Shown: positions 46,280-55,982, counted from the first letter of the stretch. The stretch: DNA of 64,000 nt from an uncultured Erwinia sp. (GCA_913775305.1 CAJYIY010000079.1:24823-88822), one strand, 5' to 3'. The notes: a model not told the origin generated them from the letters alone. Numbers and translations are program-made.

Positions 46280-47992
46280 ATGGAAAAACATCTGTTAATT
46301 AGCAGGGGCAGTAAAGGGTGGGGGGGACCACTGACCATTAACATTGGCCAGGCGAAAAAAATTGCCTATATCACCGGGGGCATTTGCCCTCCGGTCGTTG
46401 AGCGCCTGAGTGAATTGACCGGCTGGCCGTCCGTCGATGTATTCAAAAACGGCGAGCCGCCAGAGAAGGACATTGGCCTGATGGTGATTGACTGTGGTGG
46501 CACGCTGCGCTGCGGCCTGTATCCGAAACGTGGGATCCCGACCGTCAATTTACATCCCACCGGGAAGAGTGGACCACTGGCAGAGTTTATCCACGAAGAG
46601 ATTTATGTTTCTGGCGTCACGCCAGCCTGCATTGAAGTGGTCTGGCCGCAGGGCGAGGGCGGCAGGCTGGGGATCGTGGCCGACGATTTGACCGGCGCGA
46701 CCACCGTTGGTGTACTGCTGGCACACAGCGGCTTAAAAACGGCAGCGTTTTTCGATACGCAATCCATGGCCAGTAACGAAGTCGAGTATCCGGCGATGGT
46801 TGTCAGTAGCGGTAGCCGCCCTTTGCCCAAAGCTGAAGCACAGCATGAGGTCAGTGCGGCGGTTAAACTGTTGCAGGCGCGTGGCGCGCACTATTTTACC
46901 AAGCGAATTGATACCACGCTGCGTGGCGGTATCGGCTTTGAGATTGACGCCATGCTGGAGCAATTACCGCAGGAAACCGTTGCTGTTGTTGTTCCTGCCA
47001 TGCCGCAATCACGGCGTATCCTGGTTGGTGGCTATTCTGTCATTGATTCTGTTGCGCTGTCGCGCACCGATGTTGCCCGGGATGTTCGTACTCCGGTGAC
47101 CGAATCCTGGGTTCCGGGGCTGCTGGCTGCGCAGACACACCATCAAATCGGCCACATCTCGCTTTCTTCTGTCATGAAAGGTGAAGCACAAATCCAGCAG
47201 GATTTACTGAAACATCAGCAGCATGGCGTGCGGGTTATCGTTGTTGATGCTATCACCGTCGACGATATCGATGCCATCGCTGGTGCTGTTATTGCGCTGA
47301 ACTGGAACGTACTGGCGGTTGATCCAGGCCCTTTTACCGAGCATCTGGCCTTACGGCGTGGTTTGATGCGTGAAATTCGTCATGATACGTCAGCATCGGT
47401 GGCCACTGAAAATCCGCAGGGCTCCATCCTGATTGTTGCCGGAAGCGCAACGCCGGTGACGAAAAAGCAGCTGCAGCATCTTATAGCCAGCGACGAGCGC
47501 GTTTGCCATATTCCGGTTGATGCCGAACTTCTGATCGATAAGAACAATGCTGCCGATATAGAGATCAATCGCGTAGTACAACATGCCCGCCAGTGTGCAC
47601 CTGCTCAGCACAATACCTTGTACGTTTTTGAATCGGCCTTAACCGGACGTCTGCTTGATCTTCAGGAAGAAGAGAAGCGATTCGGATTAGCACATGGTCA
47701 GGCGGCTGAAAATATTAATCAGGGATTGGGAAAAATTGTACGTGAAGTTCTCAGCTTCGCCGGTAGCAAAATTACAGGTCTCTATATGACTGGCGGCGAT
47801 ACAATGGTGAGTGTCCTTAAAGAACTGGGCGCAACCGGGACTGAAATGATTGATTATGTTATTCCACAGACAGATATGGTGCGTATTATTGGCGGTGATT
47901 ATGCAGGGCTGATTTGCGTCGGAAAAGGAGGGTTGACGGGGCCGGAAGATATAATAAGTACCATCATTGAAAGAGTCTGCAAAGAAGCTTAG
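46280..47992 (+). CDS. Fusion of PTS glucitol/sorbitol EIIB domain and DUF1537 four-carbon acid sugar kinase
   Basis: The 570-residue protein has two parts. Residues 1-120 match the N-terminal EIIB domain of the glucitol PTS protein Srl[55 protein letters not shown] (Cys72 and Cys78 conserved, one of them the phospho-acceptor in SrlE) and [22 protein letters not shown]. From about residue 129 a DUF1537 kinase follows: [22 protein letters not shown] (211-217), the hinge near [18 protein letters not shown] (503-508) and the C-terminal [17 protein letters not shown]1537 enzymes phosphorylate threonate, erythronate and related acids. The linker (121-128) is short. The AGGA-type ribosome site lies 8-10 nt before the ATG. 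The meaning of the fusion is not known; phosphorelay control of the kinase is a hypothesis. Confidence 0.87.
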   Translation: MEKHLLISRGSKGWGGPLTINIGQAKKIAYITGGICPPVVERLSELTGWPSVDVFKNGEPPEKDIGLMVIDCGGTLRCGLYPKRGIPTVNLHPTGKSGPLAEFIHEEIYVSGVTPACIEVVWPQGEGGRLGIVADDLTGATTVGVLLAHSGLKTAAFFDTQSMASNEVEYPAMVVSSGSRPLPKAEAQHEVSAAVKLLQARGAHYFTKRIDTTLRGGIGFEIDAMLEQLPQETVAVVVPAMPQSRRILVGGYSVIDSVALSRTDVARDVRTPVTESWVPGLLAAQTHHQIGHISLSSVMKGEAQIQQDLLKHQQHGVRVIVVDAITVDDIDAIAGAVIALNWNVLAVDPGPFTEHLALRRGLMREIRHDTSASVATENPQGSILIVAGSATPVTKKQLQHLIASDERVCHIPVDAELLIDKNNAADIEINRVVQHARQCAPAQHNTLYVFESALTGRLLDLQEEEKRFGLAHGQAAENINQGLGKIVREVLSFAGSKITGLYMTGGDTMVSVLKELGATGTEMIDYVIPQTDMVRIIGGDYAGLICVGKGGLTGPEDIISTIIERVCKEA

Positions 47993-48086
47993 TAATAGTT
48001 TTCACATACAATAATAATGGCGGTGCCGTTGCCGTTCAGGTTTATTACGCCGTTAATTCTGCTTTTTATGATTCGCGAGATATCCT

Positions 48087-49103
48087 ATGAATATAAATAT
48101 TCTTGAGAAAATGAATAAGGTTCCCGGTGGATTAATTATCATTCCATTGCTTGCAGCGATTCTTATTAATAGTTTTATTCCTCAGGTATTAAACATTGGC
48201 GGGCCGACGACTGCCTTATTTAAAGTCGGATCCAGTGCAATGATGGGGATATTTCTGTTAATTTGTGGTACTTCAATCAACATTCGCCAGGCGGGTCTGC
48301 CATTATATAAAGGTGCCGTGCTGCTGTGTTTGAAATGTATCTCCGGCGCGCTGGCCGTATGGTTGGCGGGAGCGTTGTTCGGCCCAACAGGATTTCTGGG
48401 CATATCCACGCTGGCGCTCATTGCCTGCTTAACCAGCTCAAACAGCTCTCTGTATATTGCGCTGTGCAGCACCTACGGTGATTCCAGCGATGCCGGAGCA
48501 ATTTCAGTATTCTGTGTGAAAGATGGTCCCTTTGTTACCATGATGGTATTGGGCGTCAGCGGACTGGCTAATATTCCTTTCGCTGCATTATTATCGATGC
48601 TTATACCGTTGCTGATTGGTATGTTGTGGGGCAATCTCGATGAGCATTTCAAAAAACTTTGCACCGCCGCTCAGCCGCTGATTATCATCATCATGTCGTT
48701 TGCTATTGGCGCAAACTCCAGTATAAAAACGGTTTTCACCGCTGGTCTTTCCGGGATTTTGCTGGGGATCATCTCTGCGGTTACCGGGATCCTTTTCTAT
48801 TTTATCTACAACCTGTTCCTGAAACAGAAAACGGCGTTGGGGGCGGCGCTGGGGACAACGGCGGCAAGCTCTGCGTTAACACCGGCAATGGTCGCTCAGG
48901 CCGATCCTGCTTTGGCAGTGTACGTTGATGCTGCCACCGCACAGCTGGCAACAGCAAGTATCATCACCATGATTACCGCACCGATACTGGTTGCCTGGTT
49001 CGACAAACGGCTAAAAAAACGCGGGCTGGTCAGGTCGCCGGTAGAGGATAAAGCGGAAGAGAATTTCTCATTATCCTCCCCGACAGCAAAGGGGAAAAAA
49101 TAG
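48087..49103 (+). CDS. 2-keto-3-deoxygluconate permease (KdgT) family transporter
   Basis: The 338-residue inner-membrane protein follows KdgT over its length: KVPGGLIIIPLLAAILINSF at the start (E. coli KIPGGMMLVPLFLGAL), an internal GISTLALIACLTSSNSSLYIALCSTYG (E. coli [27 protein letters not shown]), and a late GTTAASSALTPAMVAQ. About ten helices are expected. KdgT is an H+ symporter for sugar acids; the residues around the SNSSLY motif differ from the KdgT MTNGGLY, so the substrate is probably the acid sugar of this pathway and not KDG. It sits between the kinase fusion and EIIA. Confidence 0.85.
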   Translation: MNINILEKMNKVPGGLIIIPLLAAILINSFIPQVLNIGGPTTALFKVGSSAMMGIFLLICGTSINIRQAGLPLYKGAVLLCLKCISGALAVWLAGALFGPTGFLGISTLALIACLTSSNSSLYIALCSTYGDSSDAGAISVFCVKDGPFVTMMVLGVSGLANIPFAALLSMLIPLLIGMLWGNLDEHFKKLCTAAQPLIIIIMSFAIGANSSIKTVFTAGLSGILLGIISAVTGILFYFIYNLFLKQKTALGAALGTTAASSALTPAMVAQADPALAVYVDAATAQLATASIITMITAPILVAWFDKRLKKRGLVRSPVEDKAEENFSLSSPTAKGKK

Positions 49104-49104
49104 T

Positions 49105-49476
49105 ATGTCTGCGCCGCTGTATTCATTAGTCATCACTGCGGTTGGAGAATACGTTCATTCCTCCCTTAAGGAACAAAGGCTAATTCTATTTTCAGATGCA
49201 GTTCCAGACGATATAGCGATGTATTGTGCCGTACACCGCGCAACAAGTTCGATCGCCGAAATAGCGCCAGGGTATATCATGAAACTAAATGATGTGATTT
49301 ATTATGTTACGGCGGTGGGGGAGGTTGCAACAGCGAATTTAAACCGGCTTGGCCATATTACTCTGAATTTTGATGGTGCTGACGTGGCGGAATTGCCTGG
49401 TACAGTTCACGTCCGCGGGATCACTTTGAAAGATATTCAACCCGGTGATCGAATTTCTTTCTTCAAGGGATCTTAA
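49105..49476 (+). CDS. PTS glucitol/sorbitol-specific EIIA (SrlB-like)
   Basis: The 123-residue protein is a single EIIA-Gut domain. The start of its core, the active-site region D-D-I-A-M-Y-C-A-V-H with His44 (aligned to phospho-His43 of SrlB), and the strongly conserved NDVIYYVTAVGEVATANLNRLGHITLNFDGADVAELPGTVHV and IQPGDRISFF agree with SrlB. It receives phosphate from HPr and passes it to EIIB; here the only visible EIIB is fused to the kinase upstream. It starts 1 nt after the KdgT-like stop. No EIIC is present. A distant genomic EIIC or a regulatory role is possible. Confidence 0.9.
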   Translation: MSAPLYSLVITAVGEYVHSSLKEQRLILFSDAVPDDIAMYCAVHRATSSIAEIAPGYIMKLNDVIYYVTAVGEVATANLNRLGHITLNFDGADVAELPGTVHVRGITLKDIQPGDRISFFKGS

Positions 49477-50090
49477 TTTGCGGTAAGGGTATTGGTATGA
49501 GTATTGAAGCCAACAAAGAAATTTCCGGGTGCGCGGGCCGCGCGGCGGTATGATGTTTCTCTGCCGTGGCTGATGTCGGAATACGAAAACGGCTGTCGGT
49601 TTCAAAATTAGAGCGAATTGTTGTTCGCGAACAGCAACATGCCTGCGACTGACTGGCATCGTCATAAAAGTAGCGCATAGAGTCTGCTGGATAAAATTAA
49701 AAACATACCTCGGTTGTGATTGATGTCGATGATATTAAACCTATCAAAACATTCGTAAGGCATGATGCGACGACTAACTTTTCGATAGTGCATAAGGGGC
49801 GTCGAATTTTCATGCCGTTCACTCACGTCATTATCAGGCAGGAAGGTGCCTGACATCAGGCAGCGCTGCCAAATGTGTCTGCTCAAAACGCCGGGATGGA
49901 ACAGTGCTAATTTATGAAGAGAGATAACGTTTTAAATTGACCTCACTGCACTTTAAGCTATTTGGTAAGACGGTTTCAAACATAACGCATTGTATGCTTC
50001 CAGGTGAGAAATCATATAATATTGGTTTAAGGTGAGCTTAAATTATCTTTCTGAGGTTTCCTGGGTGGAGGTGCTTTATTTTTCTCGGCG
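49477..50090. other. Intergenic/decayed stretch after the sugar-acid operon
   Basis: About 600 nt with only broken frames. Short protein-like runs on the plus strand (for example VSKLERIVVREQQHA near 49590-49635) are cut by stops, which suggests decayed genes of unrecognised families. A GC-rich inverted run around 49530-49550 may end transcription of the upstream operon, but no clear U-run is seen. Confidence 0.35.
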
Positions 50091-50291
50091 CTAATACTTC
50101 TCAACGTATGTTCTTTTTTCAATCGCATTTTGTATGAGGTTGTATAATTCATCAATAGATGTAGATGCGCAGAACGGTTCTTGTGATGCGTAAGTAAATA
50201 TAAGTGTTTTGTTGCCATGGCTTTTCACAAGCCTTATCTCCTCAAGTTTGACGAGTAGTGATGAACCGTTCGTTAATGAAACAAATATCAT
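50091..50291 (-). CDS. Small FlbD-like protein (hypothetical)
   Basis: The 66-residue protein has the layout of FlbD-like small proteins: MIFVSLTNGSSLLVKLEEIRLV, a middle NKTLIFTYASQEPFCA and a terminal amphipathic helix TSIDELYNLIQNAIEKR. AAGG lies about 9 nt before the ATG. FlbD-like proteins occur with flagellar genes in Firmicutes and spirochaetes, but isolated short homologues with no known function also exist. The resemblance is to a short pattern only, so function is not assigned. It lies alone in AT-rich DNA. Confidence 0.45.
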   Translation of the reverse strand: MIFVSLTNGSSLLVKLEEIRLVKSHGNKTLIFTYASQEPFCASTSIDELYNLIQNAIEKRTYVEKY

Positions 50292-51342
50292 TTTGATGTG
50301 CCTTGGTAGGGTTTTTTATTATAAAAGCATAATGATAATTATAAATTAATGGGATAATAACATACCATTTTGAGCCGTGTTGTGTTTTTTTTTGTATATG
50401 TAATTATTGGGATGACTCACTATGAGTGGGTTTAACATACGTCGATGTTATTCATGTCACCACGTTCAGCGTCAATAGATCATGACGAAGAAGTCTTTTC
50501 CATCGAGCAAAATATTAGTCTCCTTCGCGAGAACGAAGTTTGTGCTTATGCCGCGATATTTTGCCTTAAGTCCGCTCTCTCCGATACTTCCCTCCGCATC
50601 CTATGATGATCTCCGAAGCACTGAATCAGGTCCGTGACTACTGCTTACATCCATTCGGCAACGATAGAAAAAGTTCAGATGTCCGCGTTCGCCAGTGTCA
50701 TTCATGCGAAGAAAATGGCTGATGACAGAGTTGTAACGAGTCTGGAACTTATTGACACTAGAATTATCTGATATCAGATTTATTTATAGCAGCCTGGCGA
50801 AATGCAAAGCTCAGTCGTGAAAAAATGACGATTGTATCGAATGCCGGGGCAGACCAGGCCAACTGTCAGTGCCGCTTGGATGCGACATTTCCTTAAGGTT
50901 TCATAGACACTTACGTTAAGAACATCGCCAATGGATACACAAAACCCTAACATCAAATCTTATTGTTCAGCGTCAACGAACCGAACATTGACGCGGCGAA
51001 AGGTAAATTTTTTTTGTGCACAAAAAAAATGCTAAGGAAGTATGGATAGTATTCATTTTTTGTGCATATCAGGTTTATTAGTCGTATTAGATATCAATTT
51101 AATGACAAAAAAAAACACGCACAGTCTGTTGCCAGGCTATTAGTTGCCTAAAACTACTTTGTTTAAAAAATAAATAACTTGCGGAAAAGCTTGCAATATA
51201 TTTTTATGTGCATGCCTATATGGCCTGCAATATTCAGTCGTTGTTAGCAGTTGATGCATTCAGTTTTAAGGAATTAAGCTGGATAAACTGTCAACATTTA
51301 ATACTTTAGTGCAAAAACTTCTATATGTTTGAAGGAAAAATC
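50292..51342. promoter_or_regulatory. AT-rich region upstream of the fimbrial operon, with decayed or micro ORFs
   Basis: About 1 kb between the small ORF and fimA. A 53-codon frame (50445-50606, MLFMSPRSASIDHDEE…) overlaps a second 39-codon frame by ATGA; neither matches a known family and they may be remnants. The last 350 nt are very AT-rich, include a long palindrome (51007-51030) and hold the fimA promoter. No recombinase gene and no pair of fimS-like inverted repeats were seen. Confidence 0.45.
51007..51030. promoter_or_regulatory. Perfect 24-bp palindrome upstream of fimA
   Basis: The palindrome has the form A-T8-GTGCAC-A8-T, with GTGCAC at its centre. A second copy of the half-site TTTTTGTGCA lies at 51056-51065, 45 nt further, in the same orientation. 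It starts 336 nt upstream of the fimA ATG. It could be a binding site for a dimeric regulator or a cruciform/terminator-like element. No function is known for it. Confidence 0.45.
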
Positions 51343-51900
51343 ATGAAGATTAAAAATTTAGCCATTGTTGTACTATCAGCTACGTCTTTATGTTCAACGG
51401 CTGTTTTAGCTGATGAACCAGCACCCGTTGTAGTTAACGGTGGAACTGTTCATTTCATTGGTGAAATCGTGAATGCCGCATGTGCTGTTGGCGGAGGGAC
51501 TTCAAACCAAACAGTCAATCTTGAGCAGGTACGCTCTGCGAAATTAGCTGAATCAGGTAAAACAAGTACTCCTGTTGATTTCAAGATCCAGCTGATGGAT
51601 TGCGATAGTAACGTTGCTAAAAAAGTATCCGTGTCATTCAGTGGAACGGCAATAAATAACGCTAATCCAACAGTGCTTGCTCTGCAGGGCGCCTCTTCTG
51701 GCGGAGCAACCAACGTAGGTATTCGAATTCTGGACAGAACAGGGTCTCCTGTAACCCTCGATGGTACAAGCTACAGTGCGGTAACCACCTTGAATGACGG
51801 AACGACTGTTGTTCCCTTCCAGGCACAGTACTATGCCATTGGTAAGGCGACTCCAGGTATGGCAAATGCGGACGCGACTTTCAAAATCCAATATCAGTAA
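51343..51900 (+). CDS. fimA: Type 1 fimbrial major subunit FimA
   Basis: The 185-residue pilin has a signal peptide ending [14 protein letters not shown] (cleavage about residue 23), the typical [16 protein letters not shown] start, a conserved disulfide pair (Cys in NAACAV and in QLMDCDSN) and the C-terminal penultimate-tyrosine-type motif FKIQYQ. The chaperone pocket motif fits donor-strand exchange. ATG 51343 is chosen because GAAGGA lies 6 nt upstream; six codons lie before it in frame. It starts the fim operon. Confidence 0.92.
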   Translation: MKIKNLAIVVLSATSLCSTAVLADEPAPVVVNGGTVHFIGEIVNAACAVGGGTSNQTVNLEQVRSAKLAESGKTSTPVDFKIQLMDCDSNVAKKVSVSFSGTAINNANPTVLALQGASSGGATNVGIRILDRTGSPVTLDGTSYSAVTTLNDGTTVVPFQAQYYAIGKATPGMANADATFKIQYQ

Positions 51901-51975
51901 TCGATATTCTTAGCAGGGATGCAAATCGGGCCATGAAGGCCCGTTATCAATCTCAATCAATATGGAGTGATAACG

Positions 51976-52515
51976 TTGCTGAAAATGAAATCGTATCTTT
52001 TACTGGCTTTTCTACCTCAATTAGCCTTTTCGGGTGACAGGTGGAATGTCACCCTGGCAGGTGGGGATATGCACTTTCAGGGCCTGATAATAGCTGAAGC
52101 ATGCCGTATTGAAGCGGGCGATAACCAAATGACTGTTGATATGGGAAGAGTAAGCAGCAATCGTTTTCACTCAGTAGGAGAATATACAGAACCCGTTTCG
52201 TTCTCTATTCATCTCCAGGAATGTAGTACTGCAGTGAGCCAGCATGTCAGCGTCACTTTTCGCGGAGTTGCTGACGGAAAAAATCCGGATATTCTCTCGG
52301 TAGGAGAGGGTCCAGGGATGGCCACAGGGGTTGGTGTGGCGTTGTTTGATGAGAATGATAAGTTAATTCCTCTTAATGTTCCCGCGAAAAATCGGTATCA
52401 ACATGATACTGGGGGGAAAACCTTACATTTGATCGCAAAATATAGAACCACAGACAATGTTGTCGTTGGTGGCAAAGTTAAAGCTCAGGCATGGTTCTCT
52501 TTAACTTATCAATGA
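51976..52515 (+). CDS. fimI: FimI-like minor pilin/terminator subunit
   Basis: The protein (179 residues from a TTG start) has a short signal peptide ([13 protein letters not shown]), a [20 protein letters not shown] pilin start with Cys, a second Cys in LQECST and the end WFSLTYQ. It is between fimA and fimC, as FimI is in E. coli. The start is chosen because GGAG (51964-51967) lies 8 nt before TTG 51976; a GTG at 51967 overlaps that site and the ATG at 51985 is too far from it. The call as FimI rests mainly on position and family. Confidence 0.8.
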   Translation: MLKMKSYLLLAFLPQLAFSGDRWNVTLAGGDMHFQGLIIAEACRIEAGDNQMTVDMGRVSSNRFHSVGEYTEPVSFSIHLQECSTAVSQHVSVTFRGVADGKNPDILSVGEGPGMATGVGVALFDENDKLIPLNVPAKNRYQHDTGGKTLHLIAKYRTTDNVVVGGKVKAQAWFSLTYQ

Positions 52516-52550
52516 TTACCCTGCGCAATTGAAAATCAGATAGAGTGGGC

Positions 52551-53267
52551 GTGAATAAAGTGAATAAATTAACAGCTAAGTTTCGCGGATTAGTTGCAGG
52601 TATTATTGCTGTATCTGCTATCGGGTTTAACGCTAATGCAGTGGCAAGTGTTGCTTTAGGTGCAACTCGGGTTATCTATTCTGAGGGGTTGAAGCAAGTT
52701 CAGTTACCTGTGACGAACAGTGATGATAATACCTATCTGGTGCAGTCATGGATAGAAAATATTGATGGCGTCAAGGATGGAAGCTTTATTATAACTCCGC
52801 CGCTTTTTGCTATGCAGGGTAAAAAAGAGAATACCTTGCGCATTATAGATGCTACGAATAATCGTTTGGCCAAAGATCGTGAATCACTCTTTTGGATGAA
52901 CGTGAAAGCCATTCCTTCAATGGATAAATCAAAACAGAATGAAAACACATTACAGCTGGCCATCGTAAGCCGGATAAAGCTTATCTATCGTCCTGTGGGC
53001 CTGTCAATTTCACCAGATCGCGCGGCTGAAAAATTGAGATTCCGACGTGGTGCTGGTGTTCTGACATTAATTAATCCGACGCCATATTACCTTACAGTGA
53101 CTGAACTGAACGTAGGCTCAAGAGTACTCGACAACACATTAGTACCGCCAATGGGAGAGAGTTCAGTTGATATGCCAGCGTCATCAACTGGGACCATAAC
53201 ATTTAAGACAATTAACGATTATGGCGCGTTAAGTCAAAAAATCGAAGGGATCAGTGTAAAGGAGTAA
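52551..53267 (+). CDS. fimC: Periplasmic fimbrial chaperone FimC
   Basis: The protein (238 residues from GTG 52551) has a signal peptide and two Ig-like domains of the PapD family: ASVALGATRVIYSEGLKQVQLPVTNSDDN, the signature DRESLFWMNVKAIPSMDK and a basic cleft residue in VSRIKLIYRPVGL. It folds and caps pilins in the periplasm. Several GTG starts (52545, 52551, 52560) are possible; none has a strong ribosome site. Confidence 0.92.
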   Translation: MNKVNKLTAKFRGLVAGIIAVSAIGFNANAVASVALGATRVIYSEGLKQVQLPVTNSDDNTYLVQSWIENIDGVKDGSFIITPPLFAMQGKKENTLRIIDATNNRLAKDRESLFWMNVKAIPSMDKSKQNENTLQLAIVSRIKLIYRPVGLSISPDRAAEKLRFRRGAGVLTLINPTPYYLTVTELNVGSRVLDNTLVPPMGESSVDMPASSTGTITFKTINDYGALSQKIEGISVKE

Positions 53268-53334
53268 TGAGGTCATAAGGTTCTCACTCACAATAATTAA
53301 AAGAGTAACCGAGTGAATTTCCACAGGAGGGATT

Positions 53335-55971
53335 ATGATACATCTGAAATCTTGGTTTTCTAATTTATTAAATACACAAGAAAAGATCATAAGCTTGCGA
53401 TGTGTCAGTGTAATATTGAACATCCCGCTTGTACTGACATGTTCGACAATAAGTTTTTCCGCGCATTCTGAGTTATGGTTTAATCCGCGGTTTTTATCTG
53501 ACGATCCGACTTCCGTTGCGGATTTGTCCGGTTTTGAGAAAGGGCAAGAGGTTCCTGAGGGCATCTATCGCGTTGACATCTATGTCAATGAAAATTTGAT
53601 TTCAACAAAAGATGTAGCCTTTAAAACAAACAGTGAAGAGCAACAGCTTTATCCCTGCCTGACGTGGCATCAGCTGGCTGAAATGAATATCAATACTGCA
53701 GCAGTTCCGGGCATAGAGCAATTGCCGGAAAGTGAGTGTGCGCTTTTTACTCAAATGATTAAAGGCTCGACATTCCGGTTTGATGTAGGTCAGCAAAAAC
53801 TCTATCTCACTTTTCCCCAGGTTGTTATGGGCAATCATGCACGTGACTTTATTCCACCTGAGCTATGGGACAGTGGAATCAATGCAGGATTTATAAACTA
53901 TAACTTTACCGGCAATAACGTAAGAAACGATAACAGCGCCAGGAGTAACTCTGCTTATTTAAATCTTCAAAGCGGTGTAAATATTGGGCCGTGGCGACTC
54001 CGTGATAACTCTACATGGAGTTACAGTTCTGCAACAAAAACGGCCAGTAACAATAAGAAATTACAGCACGTCAATACCTGGATTGAGCGTGACATTACCT
54101 CCTTGCGTTCACGTCTTACTATTGGTGATAGCTTCACCAATGGAGATATTTTTGATGGCATTAATTTTAAAGGGTTTCAGCTGGCATCTGATGACAATAT
54201 GTTGCCCGAGAGCCAGAAGGGCTTCGCACCTGTAGTTCATGGTATTGCCAAAAGTACAGCTCAAGTGTCAATCAAACAAAATGGATATGAAATCTATCGC
54301 AGTACCGTTCCGCCAGGTCCTTTTGCAATCGATGACCTGTACGCCGCGGGCAATGGTGGGGATTTACAAGTAACGATCGTAGAAGCAGATGGCAGTAGCC
54401 AGGTGTTTTCAGTTCCCTACTCTTCGGTACCTGTCTTACAGCGGGAAGGACATCTGCGTTACTCTGTGACTGGTGGTAAGTATCGTAGTGGAAGCGATCA
54501 GCAGGTGAGTCCAGGATTTATCCAATCAACGTTGCTGAAGGGAGTTGCAGATGGATGGACATTGTACGGTGGTACACAGCTCGCGGATCGTTTTCACTCC
54601 CTGAATCTCGGTGTAGGTAAGAATCTGGGTTCATTAGGTGCGTTGTCCCTTGACGTAACCCAGGCTAATTCCGTCTTACCGGATGACAGCAGACATCAGG
54701 GGCAATCATTACGTTTTCTCTATAATAAATCGCTGGCGGATATTGGAACGAATATACAGTTAGTGGGATATCGGTATTCTACCCGTGGATATTACAACTT
54801 TGCGGATACTGCCTACAGTAAAATGAAGGGTTACAACGTCAAAACCCAGGACGGAGTGATTCAGGTTATTCCAAAGTTTACAGACTACTACAATCTTGCA
54901 TTTAAAAAACGTGGCAAGGCTCAACTTAGCGTAACACAACAAATTGGGCGAAGCGCAACTTTCTACATCAGCGGTAACCATCAGTCTTATTGGAACAGCA
55001 GTAAATCAGATGAGCAGCTGCAAACAGGACTGAATACTGCAATCGGCGATATTAACTGGACTCTGGGTTATAGTCTTAATAAGAATGCCTGGCAGCAGGG
55101 TAGAGACCAGGTTATTGCGATTAATGTCAATATTCCGTTCAGCCACTGGACACGTTCTGACAGTACATCGGCCTTACGAAATGGCAACGCAAGTTACAGT
55201 ATGACAAGCGGCCATGATGGTAGGGTAAGTAATCTTGCTGGCGTGTATGGTACTTTATTAGAAGACAGAAACCTTAGCTACAGCATGCAGACCGGCTATG
55301 CGAGTGGGGGTGATATTAAAAACGGCTACTCTGGATATACCGCATTATATTATCGCGGTGGATATGGCAATGTTAACTTAGGCTACAGCCGTAATGAAGG
55401 CATGAGGCAAGTTTATTATGGAATGAGTGGCGGTATGCTTGCTCATGCTAATGGGATAACATTTAGCCAACCGATGAATGATACATTTGTATTAGTTGAA
55501 GCGCCGGGAGCCGCAAATGTTAAAGTTGAAAATCAGACTGGTGTAAGAACGGATTGGCGAGGGTATGCTGTGCTGCCGTTTGCCAGTGCATATCGACAAA
55601 ATCGGGTGGCTTTAGACACAAATAGTCTCCCTGATAATGTTGAATTGGATGATGCCGTAGTTAATCTTGTTCCTACTCATGGTGCAATAGTACGTGCCGG
55701 TTTCAAAACCCAAATCGGTTTGAAGCTACTGATGAAACTAAATTATAAGGGTAAGCCAGTACCCTTTGGTGCGATTGCTGCCTTAAGCTCAAAAACGAGT
55801 GGAAGCATTGTTGCTGATGGTGGACAGGTATATCTGAGTGGCATGCCTCAATCCGGAGAAGTCAATGTCAAATGGGGAGAGGGTCCAGGGGCGAGTTGCG
55901 TGGCTAAATATAGTTTACCTGATGAAAGTCTGGGTAATTCATTGAACCAGATATCTGCAATGTGCCGTTAA
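53335..55971 (+). CDS. fimD: Outer-membrane fimbrial usher FimD
   Basis: The 878-residue usher has an unusually long N-terminus before the signal core (RCVSVILNIPLVLTCSTISFS), the N-terminal domain (ELWFNPRFLSDDPTSVADLSGFEKGQEVPEGIYRVDIYVNE), the barrel and plug (DIFDGINFKGFQLASDDNMLPESQKGFAPVVHGIA), and two C-terminal domains ending in a cysteine pair (GASCVAKYSLP…MCR). It secretes and assembles the pilus. AGGAGG lies 6-7 nt before ATG 53335. Confidence 0.95.
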   Translation: MIHLKSWFSNLLNTQEKIISLRCVSVILNIPLVLTCSTISFSAHSELWFNPRFLSDDPTSVADLSGFEKGQEVPEGIYRVDIYVNENLISTKDVAFKTNSEEQQLYPCLTWHQLAEMNINTAAVPGIEQLPESECALFTQMIKGSTFRFDVGQQKLYLTFPQVVMGNHARDFIPPELWDSGINAGFINYNFTGNNVRNDNSARSNSAYLNLQSGVNIGPWRLRDNSTWSYSSATKTASNNKKLQHVNTWIERDITSLRSRLTIGDSFTNGDIFDGINFKGFQLASDDNMLPESQKGFAPVVHGIAKSTAQVSIKQNGYEIYRSTVPPGPFAIDDLYAAGNGGDLQVTIVEADGSSQVFSVPYSSVPVLQREGHLRYSVTGGKYRSGSDQQVSPGFIQSTLLKGVADGWTLYGGTQLADRFHSLNLGVGKNLGSLGALSLDVTQANSVLPDDSRHQGQSLRFLYNKSLADIGTNIQLVGYRYSTRGYYNFADTAYSKMKGYNVKTQDGVIQVIPKFTDYYNLAFKKRGKAQLSVTQQIGRSATFYISGNHQSYWNSSKSDEQLQTGLNTAIGDINWTLGYSLNKNAWQQGRDQVIAINVNIPFSHWTRSDSTSALRNGNASYSMTSGHDGRVSNLAGVYGTLLEDRNLSYSMQTGYASGGDIKNGYSGYTALYYRGGYGNVNLGYSRNEGMRQVYYGMSGGMLAHANGITFSQPMNDTFVLVEAPGAANVKVENQTGVRTDWRGYAVLPFASAYRQNRVALDTNSLPDNVELDDAVVNLVPTHGAIVRAGFKTQIGLKLLMKLNYKGKPVPFGAIAALSSKTSGSIVADGGQVYLSGMPQSGEVNVKWGEGPGASCVAKYSLPDESLGNSLNQISAMCR

Positions 55972-55982
55972 GGTATTGAATC

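Noticed and set aside
50941..51342. A fimS-like invertible promoter
   Set aside because: No pair of matching inverted repeats flanking the promoter and no recombinase gene were found; the palindrome at 51007 is a single site.
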